Assembly (NCBI RefSeq): GCF_932526225.1 | Contig: NC_064047.1 | Location: 3,721,501 to 3,785,500 of the forward strand | DNA length: 64,000 nt | Direction: 5' to 3' | Origin: Nematostella vectensis | Taxonomy: Eukaryota; Cnidaria; Anthozoa; Actiniaria; Edwardsiidae | Part shown: piece by piece, positions 22,501 to 28,841 of the stretch | Numbering within the stretch: position 1 is the first letter of the stretch | Layout: every line of letters begins with the position of its first letter | Notes under the pieces: model-generated | What the model was told of the DNA's origin: nothing | What the model saw: the letters and a program-made list of their open reading frames with translations, nothing else | The model's database searches: none | Program-made: the position numbers and the translations under genes

Positions 22501-22592
22501 GAGATCCATTCAGTAGCACATATCTAGATCTTGTGACTAGCCTAGTGACGCAGGAACCCGCCTTGAAAGATTTCGTCAAGTTCGATTTCTAG
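1132..22592 (+). CDS. ZSWIM4/5/6-like SWIM zinc-finger protein, copy A (whole gene)
   Basis: Spliced gene reconstructed from open frames bounded by AG/GT sites. Exons: 1132-1513, 5279-6067, 6361-6732, 7371-7583, 7835-8111, 8347-8465, 9019-9767, 10141-10793, 11062-11127, 11180-11309, 11415-11474, 14250-14344, 14521-14704, 15172-15482, 15752-15817, 15870-15999, 16105-16164, 18918-19012, 19189-19372, 19459-19786, 20452-20570, 21153-21268, 22301-22592. Phases agree at every junction and the lengths sum to 5790 nt (1929 residues plus stop). Domain order: BC-box-like, SWIM, BC-box-like, SWIM, then a helical body with ZSWIM-type signatures (GVPDATAGPG, LWLLVVLNP, WCAIIQALQF). ZSWIM proteins with a BC box act as substrate receptors of cullin-RING ligases (known for ZSWIM8/EBAX-1); that role here is inferred. 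Exons 9-13 occur twice because of an internal tandem duplication. Family assignment is secure, orthology to one vertebrate paralogue is not. Confidence 0.8.
1514..2510 (+). other. Intron 1 of ZSWIM-like copy A, left part
   Basis: No coding exon recognised. Contains C/G-rich patches near 1690-1790 and 2100-2240 that are partly missing from unit B: about 130 bp around 2070-2205 have no counterpart after 39065. Confidence 0.5.
3269..3358 (+). ncRNA. tRNA-like / SINE-type Pol III promoter segment
   Basis: A-box-like TGGCTAAGTGG at 3276-3286 and B-box-like GGGCTCGATTCC at 3328-3339 are spaced as in a tRNA with a long variable arm. A T run begins at 3351, a Pol III terminator. The T stem does not pair fully, so this is a tRNA pseudogene or SINE head, not a functional tRNA. 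In unit B the B box reads GGGTTCGATTCC, the exact consensus. Confidence 0.5.
4130..4275. repeat. 11-bp minisatellite (CCTGCACCCGA type)
   Basis: Alternating CACCCGACCTG and AACCCGACCTG units with interspersed CAACCTG variants. Forms the right terminal region of the element at 2511-4294. The array in unit B (40985-41185) is about 50 bp longer. Confidence 0.75.
4728..4856. mobile_element. Mutator-like MITE fragment with 9-bp target duplication
   Basis: AAATAACTC at 4728-4736 is repeated at 4848-4856. The right end reads GAAGCCAGGAAACGAGGCT, the inverted form of the TAGCCTCGTTCCCAGGC end of the MITE at 12203. Interior AAGTGACGTCATTAACCGC also matches that family. The left end shows no matching inverted repeat, so this copy may be internally deleted. 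Confidence 0.45.
4857..5278 (+). other. Right end of intron 1, copy A
   Basis: AT-rich, no exon recognised. Ends with a good pyrimidine tract (TTTCTTCTTTTCCAACAG) at exon 2. Confidence 0.5.
5279..6067 (+). CDS. ZSWIM-like copy A exon 2: SWIM motif 1 plus second BC-box-like motif
   Basis: Acceptor TCCAACAG|GT, donor ATTG|GTAAGA, phase 1 on both sides. The frame reads GCEIRAT..VTIHFDRGKFTSVDCTCNY, then RWCAHVRKAVAMRI: CxC and CxH of a SWIM zinc finger with an extended, charged spacer. It continues into a ZSWIM-type helical segment (YLSPINESLQKLDR), a Ser-rich linker, and a second BC-box-like motif SLVDCCCNVL with the same VPDELQLKVISSSFP tail as exon 1. The BC-box block is therefore repeated in the protein. 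Confidence 0.75.
6361..6732 (+). CDS. ZSWIM-like copy A exon 3: SWIM motif 2
   Basis: Acceptor CTTCTAG|GT, donor CCAG|GTATTT, phase 1 on both sides, like exon 2. Starts GCRLSAKV, parallel to GCEIRAT in exon 2. SAHCSCQSQRPWCQH supplies CxC and CxH with the short spacer typical of ZSWIM4-6. LPITDSLYQLNRDELLKL and GVPDATAGPG closely match ZSWIM5/6 (PISETLFQMNRDQL, GAPDPTAGAS). This is the exon most like vertebrate ZSWIM5/6. Confidence 0.8.
6733..7370 (+). other. Intron 3 of ZSWIM-like copy A
   Basis: AT-rich intron with nothing recognisable; nearly unchanged in unit B (43625-44269). Confidence 0.6.
7371..7583 (+). CDS. ZSWIM-like copy A exon 4
   Basis: Acceptor CATTTCAG|GT; donor AAAAG|GTGAAA, phase 1. 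VDEESHWVISKADISQFF corresponds to the DDENCWHLDEEQV segment after the PDPTAG motif in ZSWIM5/6. The remainder is a polar, Pro/Ser/Glu-rich linker. Reading on past 7583 stays open to a stop at 7652-7654, so the donor is chosen because its phase fits exon 5. Confidence 0.65.
7835..8111 (+). CDS. ZSWIM-like copy A exon 5
   Basis: Acceptor TTTTCCAG|GC, donor TTTCAG|GTAAAA, phase 1 in and 2 out. Encodes an amphipathic stretch (LLDTVYSLLYEDIDEVLFIM) and two WRT/WRK repeats (TWRTASLYLS, SWRKESLDLH), an imperfect internal repeat. A long C run starts 8 nt after the donor. Confidence 0.65.
8347..8465 (+). CDS. ZSWIM-like copy A exon 6 (short)
   Basis: Acceptor ATCTTCAG|T, donor GAAA|GTAAGT, phase 2 in and 1 out. 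Encodes CGTLCDELSRLWLLVVLNP followed by MSHRKKEVLTGWLEELDLE. This lines up with the WDELGALWVCIVLNPHC segment of ZSWIM5/6, one of the clearest family signatures in the gene. Confidence 0.75.
8816..8960. mobile_element. Truncated MITE related to 45721-45898
   Basis: Starts CAGGTGTGGATCCAGAAGTT like the unit B copy, but the far inverted end (GATCCGCCCCTG) is missing. Sits in intron 6, just before exon 7. Confidence 0.45.
9019..9767 (+). CDS. ZSWIM-like copy A exon 7
   Basis: Acceptor TATTTCAG|AT, donor CTGAC|GTAAGT, phase 1 in and 0 out. Largest body exon (749 nt). EIQTWCAIIQALQFRQCDAA corresponds to the [20 protein letters not shown] helix of ZSWIM5/6, and PIWPRDTIVDVSTFAFLFDV to the HPLDPIGCLFLTLTEA region. 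These segments suggest an all-helical repeat scaffold. Length is identical in copy B. Confidence 0.75.
9768..10140 (+). other. Intron 7 of ZSWIM-like copy A
   Basis: AT-rich, no feature recognised; collinear with 46708-47080. Confidence 0.6.
10141..10793 (+). CDS. ZSWIM-like copy A exon 8
   Basis: Acceptor TATTGTCAG|ACT, phase 0. Helical, Leu-rich sequence (SQLVEELAVLAILRLSDYVD). Two donors fit, both phase 2: 10777/10778 (CCAG|GTCTGA) and 10793 (TAAG|GTAGAT); the later one uses more of the open frame. The tail from 10680 onward is the segment duplicated as the 3' part of the chimeric exon at 15172-15482. Confidence 0.65.
11062..11127 (+). CDS. ZSWIM-like copy A exon 9 (first copy), acceptor uncertain
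   Basis: Coding frame DMLKAAVKRAAVALDDHDTYY, donor TATTT|GTAGGT, joining exon 10 as YYFWLKER. The best-looking acceptor (CTGTAG at 11029) would add AKHGGIPNK but enters in phase 0 while exon 8 leaves in phase 2. The AG at 11060-11061 restores the frame, so 11062 is used; its pyrimidine tract is weak. The same conflict exists in all three copies. Confidence 0.45.
11180..11309 (+). CDS. ZSWIM-like copy A exon 10 (first copy)
   Basis: Acceptor TCTTTCTAG|C, donor CTTGAG|GTACCA, phase 2 in and 0 out. Encodes WLKERVLEMGEQGFSFF and LSEMITAEEAFQMCEKFLE, helical. Second copy at 15870-15999 differs by K to T (WLTERV) and TAEEAF to TAREAF. Confidence 0.6.
11415..11474 (+). CDS. ZSWIM-like copy A exon 11 (first copy, 20 codons)
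   Basis: Acceptor CTTCAAG|AAA, donor CCTGAG|GTGAGA, phase 0 on both sides. Encodes KFKIFFPLDAPNKKTPDRPE. Coding call rests on conservation in three copies and exact phase fit. Confidence 0.55.
12203..12402. mobile_element. Mutator-like MITE, first unit
   Basis: AGTACTATA at 12203-12211 is repeated at 12394-12402, a 9-bp target duplication. The ends are TAGCCTCGTTCCCAGGC and the inverted GCCTGGGACGAAGCTA. No coding capacity. The interior has AACGTGACGTCACTAACG (CRE-like) and AAAATGGCGGAA. Nine-bp duplications with long inverted ends suggest MULE mobilisation. Confidence 0.6.
12893..13118. mobile_element. MITE with TACCCTGGTTCCAGAGCCTC ends, first unit
   Basis: Inverted ends TACCCTGGTTCCAGAGCCTC and GAGGCTCTGGAACCAGGGTA; no transposase. 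A relative with TACCCTGGTACCAGAGC ends is at 31170-31279. The open frames on both strands here are transposon sequence, not host genes. Confidence 0.65.
14250..14344 (+). CDS. ZSWIM-like copy A exon 12 (first copy)
   Basis: Acceptor TATAAACAG|GGG, donor TTTCAAG|GTATAA, phase 0 in and 2 out. Encodes GATALFTSILEPFTDVAYKN then SNWSEIELHIS. Differs from the second copy (VNGILELF, IKLCIS), which matches copy B better. Confidence 0.6.
14521..14704 (+). CDS. ZSWIM-like copy A exon 13 (first copy)
   Basis: Acceptor ATATTTAG|GCC, donor AAGCAG|GTAGGT, phase 2 in and 0 out. Encodes SSSLVPWMAQHLRVIAPDKQ plus a Ser-rich tail. An in-phase alternative acceptor follows the long T run (GGATAG|T, exon start 14584) and would avoid the odd Phe-Phe-Phe at the 5' end. 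Confidence 0.55.
14885..15012. repeat. Dispersed repeat of GGCCGTA..GGGGTGGGGC type
   Basis: GC-rich head (GGGGGTGGGGCGCTGGGGC), then an AAGGAAATAACAAGTAGGGG segment and a CCCC-containing tail. Relatives are at 23762-23870, 53460-53610, 58784-58915 and 63268-63400. Missing from the second tandem unit. Confidence 0.5.
15172..15482 (+). CDS. Chimeric exon: 5' part of exon 14 fused in frame to 3' tail of exon 8
   Basis: Acceptor TTTTGTCAG|AAT (phase 0) begins exon 14 coding (FQSSSVEEEDGSMSLQQD), which runs to SYISNFC and then changes at 15367-15369 into DHDNQADEQKLM, the tail of exon 8. It leaves at the exon 8 donor (TAAG|GTAGAT, phase 2), so splicing into the second exon 9 keeps the frame. This exon spans the junction of a 4689-bp tandem duplication. 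Confidence 0.7.
15752..15817 (+). CDS. ZSWIM-like copy A exon 9 (second copy)
   Basis: Tandem repeat of 11062-11127 with the same acceptor ambiguity (alternative start 15720) and the same donor TATTT|GTAGGT. The coding frame is intact. Confidence 0.45.
15870..15999 (+). CDS. ZSWIM-like copy A exon 10 (second copy)
   Basis: Repeat of 11180-11309, reading WLTERVLEMGEQGFSFF. WLTERV is shared with copy B rather than with the first copy in this gene. Confidence 0.55.
16105..16164 (+). CDS. ZSWIM-like copy A exon 11 (second copy)
   Basis: Repeat of 11415-11474; encodes the same 20 residues. Acceptor reads CTTCGAG instead of CTTCAAG. Confidence 0.5.
16165..18917 (+). other. Intron 11, second tandem unit of copy A
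   Basis: Contains the repeated Mutator-like MITE (AGTACTATA at 16860-16868 and 17051-17059) and the CCCTGGTTCCAGAG MITE (17548-17773). At 18663-18728 it retains the 66 bp that are missing at the foldback insertion site in unit B. Confidence 0.65.
18918..19012 (+). CDS. ZSWIM-like copy A exon 12 (second copy)
   Basis: Encodes GATALVNGILELFTDVAYKN and SNWSEIKLCIS. GTCAATGGC replaces GTTCACTAGC of the first copy, exactly as in copy B. Confidence 0.55.
19189..19372 (+). CDS. ZSWIM-like copy A exon 13 (second copy)
   Basis: Repeat of 14521-14704 with intact frame and donor AAGCAG|GTAGGT. Carries SSSLVAWMAQHL where the first copy has VPWMAQ. Confidence 0.55.
19459..19786 (+). CDS. ZSWIM-like copy A exon 14 (full, rewritten 5' end)
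   Basis: Acceptor TGTATTGTAG|ATA, donor CCGTTG|GTGAGT, phase 0 in and 1 out. Compared with 15172-15482 and 59072-59393, a deletion removed the usual acceptor, so the exon appears to start ISTAFAQEFQEDDGSMS. The 3' part is strongly basic (ENVKERRRLARRRGWR), possibly a nuclear localisation or nucleic-acid-binding patch. Confidence 0.6.
19787..20451 (+). other. Intron 14 of ZSWIM-like copy A
   Basis: Contains a direct repeat TGCTGGCTGGGAAAAAAAA (about 20039 and 20067) and a G run at 20214. Short open frames cross it but none is supported as an exon. Confidence 0.5.
20452..20570 (+). CDS. ZSWIM-like copy A exon 15
   Basis: Acceptor TTTTTCAG|CT, donor GCGAGAG|GTATGT, phase 1 in and 0 out. Encodes FWRSNSELESAYLSPFVDAL then IEAVCDPMLLDQCLRE. 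A MITE begins 20 nt after the exon. Confidence 0.65.
20590..20770. mobile_element. MITE with AGCCTCC..GGAGGCT ends
   Basis: Starts AGCCTCCACAGGCATCTC and ends TTGCCTGCGGAGGAGGCT. The interior has repeated GTGTGGCAAAAA and GGAAGTGACAAACCG units. A related end is at 35360. It sits 20 bp after the exon 15 donor. Confidence 0.5.
21153..21268 (+). CDS. ZSWIM-like copy A exon 16
   Basis: Acceptor TTCTTCAG|GTA, donor GTAAA|GTAAGT, phase 0 in and 2 out. Encodes SLYSDHNKRSWEDFKAWFQ and VVDCYASLSKLLVK. Confidence 0.6.
21300..21678 (+). pseudogene. LINE reverse-transcriptase C-terminal remnant in intron 16
   Basis: The frame GQLLYCISVWGNC..LLLIQKRAARIIL..LKWLPIFDLIKLRKL is the typical C-terminal end of CR1/L2/RTE-type non-LTR reverse transcriptases (xYCxxVWG, IQKRAAR). 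Only this end survives; catalytic RT and endonuclease parts are absent. The unit B copy is shorter (60947-61213). Confidence 0.65.
21836..22090. mobile_element. TTAA-bounded inverted-repeat MITE
   Basis: TTAAAGCCGCATTGTCACC at the left and GGTGACAATGCGGCTTTAA at the right are perfect inverted ends bounded by TTAA, the target used by piggyBac-type elements. 255 bp, non-coding. In unit B the right end is deleted. Confidence 0.6.
22301..22592 (+). CDS. ZSWIM-like copy A exon 17 (last coding exon)
   Basis: Acceptor TTCGTTTAG|G, phase 2. Reads TIEAFKKRVLGPKTKELVTK, then a polar region and YSLVEILMAAEGVINTRDP, ending FVKFDF with stop TAG at 22590-22592. A possible polyadenylation hexamer AATAAA is at 23305-23310, inside a transposon. 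I do not recognise this C-terminal region from vertebrate ZSWIM proteins. Confidence 0.65.
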
Positions 22593-22882
22593 ATAGCGAT
22601 CAGTGATGGCGGTAGTTGGGGAGGTGGGGGGGGGGGTGAGTGGGGGGATGGGGCTGGGCCAAGACCCCCCACCCCACCCCACACAACCTCTTACTAATCA
22701 GCAGTATTGCTGTGTTTATCAAGGGTTGTCATTCAGATCCCTCGACTAAAAAGAAAAACTAGCCTCGTATTTAAGGTATGTAGTCTGTAGTAGACACACT
22801 CTAGGTAGTGCGTATCTAGTTTGGTGGGTCCTTTTTGTTAGGATAAGCACATGGTTAACGTTCTGTAACCTGTAAGGGCCAG

Positions 22883-23361
22883 TGTATCCATAGTCCGGAC
22901 CTGGGACTCTCTTTGCGCTCGACATTCTGGCTCGCGTGAAAGAGGGTCCAGTATTTAATGCATGCGCATGCGCGAAAATACACCGCATATAAATACACCG
23001 CATATATGCGGTGTGGCCTGGTTGCTTAGTTCAAGATGGCTGCGAAAGGGACGAGCGAGGGTTTATTTCAGAAATAATACGCTGATTTTGGTCGTGGGTA
23101 AATACTTGATTGTCAGTCTTTTCTGAGAACAGGACAGATGATAATTAAAGTCTGGAAAATATATCAATCAAAGAGCTTTTCCGTTTTCGTTATTTTAAAG
23201 CGCGGGAATCGACCCTCCTTAAGCACGTTCGTTATTGCGCGCGCTCGTATTTCAACTTTTGCCGTGAAGATCGCTGATTGGTACATGTACGCGCATGCGC
23301 ATGCAATAAATACTGGACCCTCTTTCACGCGAGCCAGAATGTCGAGCGCAAAGAGTGTCCC
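22883..23361. mobile_element. Long-inverted-repeat element with CGCATGCGCATGC
   Basis: CTTTGCGCTCGACATTCTGG near 22911 is mirrored at about 23335-23354 and the match extends over roughly 80 bp, through GCATGCGCATGCGCG. The unit B copy has a longer right arm (to about 62856). Interior contains CAAGATGGCTGCG. No transposase. Confidence 0.6.
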
Positions 23362-24025
23362 ATTAACATATCTAAGTATAGTCATAGTTTGATAGAAAGA
23401 AACGTTGCAGTGAAACTTATATATCACCTCTGAGGTCGGTGAGGTTAGTTAAGTCAGAAACAGTAATGTTCAGGGTTCATATATAAGTAGTTACTTGAAT
23501 GAATTATTATTGAGCTGTCATCTTCGCTATTACTATTTTAAATTTTTAGATTTTTTTATCACATCAATAACTTGCTTTTACCACAAACCCACATATCCAG
23601 TATTCAGTGGTTGTAAATAATGGAATAAAAATTCCTGCAAAATCTGGAAATTGTCTTGAAATTGCCCATATCCCACTTCACTAAACCCCACCCATGATGC
23701 ATTGTAGTACTATAGCTGACATCCTGTAAACATTCAAAATAATCTACATATCTGTAATATGTGGGTTGGGGCACTGTGAGCACGTGTTCCCCCTCCTCAG
23801 TATTTTCCTGACTGGCTGTACCCGGATATTTCTTAATGTTTCTGGATCGTGCCCAGCCCCCAAAATAGTATTTTTCCTCGCGAACAGCTATCAGGGAACG
23901 GAGATCTATAGGTAGAAATGATGGTATAACTCTAGTCAAAATCGCATGGTAATGTGATAATTTCACGTGTCCTCAGTAAAATAGTAACATATTTATATAC
24001 CTGAGCACTATTCGAGAATGCTTAT

Positions 24026-24375
24026 AGACTGTCTTAGCCCCTCCGTTGGCGAACGTCAGTAAAAATAAGAAGAAAATCGGCCCTAGCCTATGTACAGCGC
24101 TAACTACCCTGACAACAGGCATTGTTGCTAGGTTAGTTAGCGGTTGTACACAGGCTAAATAGGACCGTGACGCGCGCGGTTCAAGCTCACCACAGGTATG
24201 TTTTCGCATAAGTTAATCGCTCTGATCGCCACACGGGGAGAACCACCGAAAGAAGGGGGTCCCCACCCCTGTGGCGCGACAAACCTATGGCCTGTGGTGA
24301 CCTGGGACCGGCGCGCGCAACACGCGTATTCTCATTTTTACTGACGCTCGCCAAAGGAGGGGCTGCAAGTAGTCT
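24026..24375. mobile_element. Foldback MITE with AGACT..TAGCCCCTCC ends
   Basis: TTAGCCCCTCCGTTGGCGAA at the left is mirrored by CGCCAAAGGAGGGGCTGCAA at the right. A second inverted pair lies inside (CTCACCACAGG against CCTGTGGTGA). Non-coding, 350 bp; also in unit B at 63551-63900. Confidence 0.6.
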
Positions 24376-26415
24376 AGAATGCTAAAATATTTGTTAAACC
24401 CCGCCAGTTAAACTCAAATCTACAGTAGTTTCATTTTCGCGTTGTTCACTTTGTTAGACGGCTACTGGAATACACTTTGCGGACCTGCCCTATTATTCGG
24501 TGTACAAAGAATGCAGTTAGCACCCTCCCCCCCCCCCCCCCCCCGTCTTCCAAACCCCTCCCTCATGTTTGTGTTCCTTGTCTAGCCAATATGCAGGAAA
24601 GAAGAAAATTTTCATTTGCGTGCAATTATATTTTGGAACTTTTTAACTTGGCCTTACTTGCCTTCAAATAGCCTACGTACGTGTTACACCGAGAGCAGAT
24701 CGGTCTTGATAGCCGTCCTAGTGTTTTTCTCTTTCGTCGGCAGCCATGGAAACCCTGAATTGTAGTATCATTAACCAATGTCTAGGTGGTGAGTTTAATG
24801 AAGAATCTTTCAGCTGTCACATTAATGGGTAATCAAAGAATCATTAAAAGTATTTGACATCTGCTAGAACCAAACTGAAAAGACTCAAGAGCGATGCTGG
24901 AGGGTAGAAATCTGCGGTATTTTACCTTTTACACTGCGGTTTTTAATATTCTGCGAACTTTCGTCAACAATTCCCAACTGCTCAGTGGAATTACATTTAA
25001 TACTTTTTGATTGGCCAGCGCGGAGAGGTGGTGTTAGGGGAAGCCATTTCATTGCTGGCAAATAAAAATGCTCAAGGATTTTGAATGAAGGAAACTAGAA
25101 TGCAATTAATCGTCCCGAGAGCTCACATCATAATTGATGGTATAATGCTTTCTCTGAAATAAGTGTGCAAAAGAGACAAATGTCCTGCTTAAAAAATAAC
25201 TTAATAGCATTAATTCAGACAAAAAAAAAAAAAAACGAGAAAAGATAGGATACTCGCTTTACTTGCGCAATTTAGTAAACCGTTGATATTTTTTTTAACG
25301 ACACGTCCCTAAATCAAGCTCAATCAAATCTAATATTTTTTGTTTACTTGGTGGCCGTGGAGACAAAAAGGGACTGGGGAGATTCGAAATCAAAGGAACA
25401 CCCAAAATGAAGACCAGAAAACAGTGTTGGGTTCTCTGTCCTCTGAGGGAGCGCACATAGCGCTTTGTTTCGAAGCCACGGACAAAGGGCACCACTCAAA
25501 ACAATTCAAACTATATTAAAACCGTCAAGGTGAGTTCCCTGACTGATATTAGGTAAATCTTCTCTCCTGTTCAATTTTTTGAACACCTGTCTACGCCTGT
25601 AGTGTGTTATTGGCTGCGCGTTACGATAACATTAAAGATACGTTTGCTATTTCTAAGCTTTTATGTTATACTCAGATTTGATCTTATGGATATTGGGTAT
25701 TGTCAGTGCCTGCTTGATTTGACAGGGTCAAGTCTTATCTACCTGAGAGGATTTCAACACATTTCAATTCTTCAACTGATAAAGATGAATTGCTCACGAA
25801 TCGAAATTGGATAATGAATTGATGTTGAATGATCATTTGCTGAGTAGTAGATTACCCCCATTAGAATCCCCTTGAAAACATCTCATTCAATCAAATATTC
25901 AAGGAGTGAGGTAAATGGATTAGAAAACTGATAAAGATTGTGCTACCTCATTAATTAACAGACGCTACGAATATTCAAGAGGGGGATCCTCCAGGCAATC
26001 CAAATCCTATGCGCTGTGAGAAGTTTACAGCTGGCGAAACTTTATATGGTTGAGAAAGACAAGCTGTGGAAATCCTTAAAAAATCCAAGAAAAAACAGAT
26101 TGTTCGTAAAATAAGAAGGGAAAAAGGATTGTTTCATGCTAATTCTGTTCTAATGCGTCACATTGCATGTCTGAAGTTTACGGCTGAATCCCTTCGTTCG
26201 TCATTGAAAACTTCAAGCTGTGGCTACACGATTACGGATCCAGAAAATACAAGTTATTACCAGTCAAACAAGTTTAAAAAATGTGTATATGTGGACAGAT
26301 TACATCTTTACGGTGAGAGGACGCATTCGAAGTTAGACGGATACAAAATTATCGTACTTGAAACTACAAACTGTGGCTAGACGCGGTGCGTGGGGATTTT
26401 TAGCAAAACACCCGT

Positions 26416-27480
26416 ATGAATACTGCAGATTTTCTTATAACACAAGGCACATCATTGAGAGTAGAGATGCCAAGAATTAATGCAAGCTCAAATTGCACTC
26501 TCCCTGAACCGAGGAACAACTGCGCAAGCGCTATAACAGCCCATATCGCCAATATCATACTAGGAGTCGCATCGCATTCCATCTGGGCTCAAAACAAATC
26601 AGCAGACAAAATCTTAATTTTTAATCTGATGATGTCTTGTTTGGTCATGTTGGTTGGTCTCTTTCTTCATATAATCGCAATCATTAACATGGATTTATTC
26701 CTTGCCTGTGACAGTACGATTTATTCTGTCTACAAATTTAGAAATTCAACGTATATCAGTGCGATCCTCGCTACCCTAGCAACGCTAGTAGCCATTGGTT
26801 ATGATCGCTTTGAAGCTTTAACGAAGTTTCCAGGGCAACGAAAACTGACAGTGAGTTTGTCTTGGGCCCTTGCTATTTTGACATGGGGCGTGACGACAGC
26901 TGTGGCAGTGATACTTTACAGGGGACCTTTGGAACCTAAGTGCGACAAAAAATGCGTCAAACCCGATCTAACCCTCGCTATTTCAAGCAATCATGCAAAT
27001 GCACATTTACTCGGAAGGGCCCTTATGGTATCTGCTTACATCTTTATTTGTTGCGTGTTGACTGTCACGAGTTTACTTAGAGCGACTTGGGCGATACGTA
27101 GACATCACCAGCAAATAGAGGCGATGTATGGTGTGATGCGGGCTCGAAAAGAGGTCGACTTCACCAAAGTATGCGCTGCCATCATGGTAACTTACATCCT
27201 TATGTGGTCGCCCTCCGCACTGAGTCAAGTTGTGCGGTCCTCAAGACCGAGTCTGAGGACACTATGTGCTAATTATTGGTTGACGTCATTGGCTTTCAGC
27301 AGCGCGTTACTTGTGCCGGTTATTTATATCACACTTGATAAGCGCTTGTGGAAAGGTTTAACCAGACGCAAGCGACGTTTTAGAGATGAGCAGCAAAGAG
27401 AACACTCTCGCAGCCTCAACCAGTCAAGTGTCACCATGTTTAGTCATGTTATACATAATAGTACGACCACACCGTTTTAA
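26416..27480 (+). CDS. Class A-like G protein-coupled receptor, single exon
   Basis: Uninterrupted 354-codon frame with seven hydrophobic segments. N-glycosylation sites at residues 22 (NAS) and 26 (NCT) mark an extracellular N-terminus. DRF at 130-132 after transmembrane 3 replaces DRY; MWSP at 263-266 replaces CWxP in transmembrane 6; VPVIY at 300-304 replaces NPxxY in transmembrane 7. A basic segment (TRRKRRFR) follows transmembrane 7. It would sit in the plasma membrane and couple to G proteins; the ligand cannot be inferred. It lies upstream of the intersectin C2 exons on the same strand, so it may be nested in an intron of that gene. Intronless receptors of this kind are common in anthozoans. 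Confidence 0.8.
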   Translation: MNTADFLITQGTSLRVEMPRINASSNCTLPEPRNNCASAITAHIANIILGVASHSIWAQNKSADKILIFNLMMSCLVMLVGLFLHIIAIINMDLFLACDSTIYSVYKFRNSTYISAILATLATLVAIGYDRFEALTKFPGQRKLTVSLSWALAILTWGVTTAVAVILYRGPLEPKCDKKCVKPDLTLAISSNHANAHLLGRALMVSAYIFICCVLTVTSLLRATWAIRRHHQQIEAMYGVMRARKEVDFTKVCAAIMVTYILMWSPSALSQVVRSSRPSLRTLCANYWLTSLAFSSALLVPVIYITLDKRLWKGLTRRKRRFRDEQQREHSRSLNQSSVTMFSHVIHNSTTTPF

Positions 27481-28167
27481 GTAATGCTCCGGGTAAGAGG
27501 CAACCCAACGGCAAATGCACGCTGGCATGTCAAAAATGCCAAAAAGGCCAATAAAACACAACATGATTCATAATATTTTTTTTTATATTTTGGTAATAGG
27601 GTTAATTACTATGTCTGATCCAGCTTTTCAGGTACATTACATATGGGGAACCTTGTAAATATAAGACAACTAACAGCTGTTGTTCTGGCTTGTTCTGATT
27701 GGTTCACCCCAAAAATCACCAGTAAGGTATATAACAAAGGACATGAGCAATTTCTTCAAAATCTTACTATCTTCTATGTGTCCTGCATGCATGTTTGGTA
27801 TAAAAAAGATCCTATGTGGGAAAGCTATAATTAAGCTTTTTGCCGCAGGACAATGGGACTTTGCCTAGTTCTTACACGGAGCATTACTTAATACATTAAA
27901 ATCCGTAGGCGAATCGTAAAGTATGCGGTACGAGGTCTAATTTTAAATTCAGTTAACCATAGTTAGTAGAGTTAACTATGAGTTAACAGCAGGCGTTTCA
28001 AGTTGATCTTTTTTTGCAGTAGTCCGGCGGATATGTGCAGATTTTACCTTGAATTGCGCACTTTTTGCTAAAGTTATCAATTTTAGCATAGTGATAGTTT
28101 TTAATACCCCAGTTTGAAGAACATCTGTGGCTTAGCACATGATTTAGGACATATTTGTTTTCTTCAG
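27481..28167 (+). other. Region between GPCR and intersectin C2 exons
   Basis: No exon recognised. Contains a partial palindrome of GTTAAC and CATAGTTA motifs (about 27952-27990). Confidence 0.5.
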
Positions 28168-28251
28168 CTCGATCTATTCGTACGTCGGGCATCGGCAAAC
28201 TTGTGGTTACGATAGTGGAGGGTGTGGATCTCAAGTCATCGGACCCGAGTG
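28168..28251 (+). CDS. ITSN: Intersectin C2 domain, exon a
   Basis: Acceptor TCTTCAG|CT, donor GAGTG|GTAAGA, phase 1 out. RSIRTSGIGKLVVTIVEGVD matches the start of the intersectin C2 domain (ATGIGRLMVNVVEGIEL in vertebrates). The first codon is split, so an upstream exon encoding the PH domain is needed; I cannot find one between 24477 and 28167. Confidence 0.8.
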
Positions 28252-28591
28252 GTAAGATCTTATTGCAGAAATCTTAAATGCAGTAAAAGTAAGCAGGGTT
28301 TTAGTTTTTTTCTAGTCAGATGAAAGGCGAATGATTTGACTTCAAAAACAACAAGAAAGTCACAGAATTCGACTCGCTTAAATCATTTTTTTAGACAAAA
28401 ATTCACCCCCTGACCTTCAACGAATTTGAAGGGTTTAAATAACGACCATATTAATAGAAACGTTCTCTATAAAATTCTTAATTCTCTAAAAAAAAGGGCT
28501 TAACGCTCGAAAAAAGGCTAAACGCTCGAAACGTCAAAGAAACCACACTGTTTTCACATAGGCGTAAAACATAAATTTTCAACGTTGTGAT

Positions 28592-28740
28592 TTAGGCCTA
28601 GTTCAAACATCGTATTATCAATTAGCCATATTCAATGCAAGAAATGCATGCAAACGAATCGAGTCGATGTCTTATCTTTATTTGCATGCATTTGCATTGA
28701 AAACACCTCATGGATAATACGACATTTGAACTTAGCCTAA
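28592..28740. mobile_element. MITE in intersectin intron (TTAGGC..GTTCAAAC ends)
   Basis: CTAGTTCAAACATCGTATTATC at the left is mirrored by GATAATACGACATTTGAACT at the right, both ends followed by TTAGGC-type sequence. 149 bp, non-coding. Confidence 0.6.
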
Positions 28741-28841
28741 TTATATTATTTCACCACGCCCACGCAGTCTATCTAGTTATTCTACAGCTTGCCTGTAGTT
28801 GTTCTTGTCATAACATGTGCACTGAGTGAGCATGTTTCCAG

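Larger units (their letters stand above)
22593..26415. other. Intergenic region between ZSWIM-like copy A and the GPCR
   Basis: Holds the G-rich tract at 22608-22680, the elements at 22883 and 24026 and a C run at 24528-24544. From 24477 to 26415 I see no recognisable exon. A 28-codon frame in good context (ATG 24745) is the only small candidate. Confidence 0.5.

Noticed and set aside
24745-24831. 28-codon frame starting in good context (METLNCSIINQCLG)
   Set aside because: Too short, no duplicate copy in view and no splice partner that I can support; it could be a GPCR leader exon but nothing shows it.
26066-26380. 104-codon frame just upstream of the GPCR
   Set aside because: No hydrophobic or domain pattern, lacks support from any copy; contains internal near-repeats of AAACTTCAAGCTGTGGCTA type.
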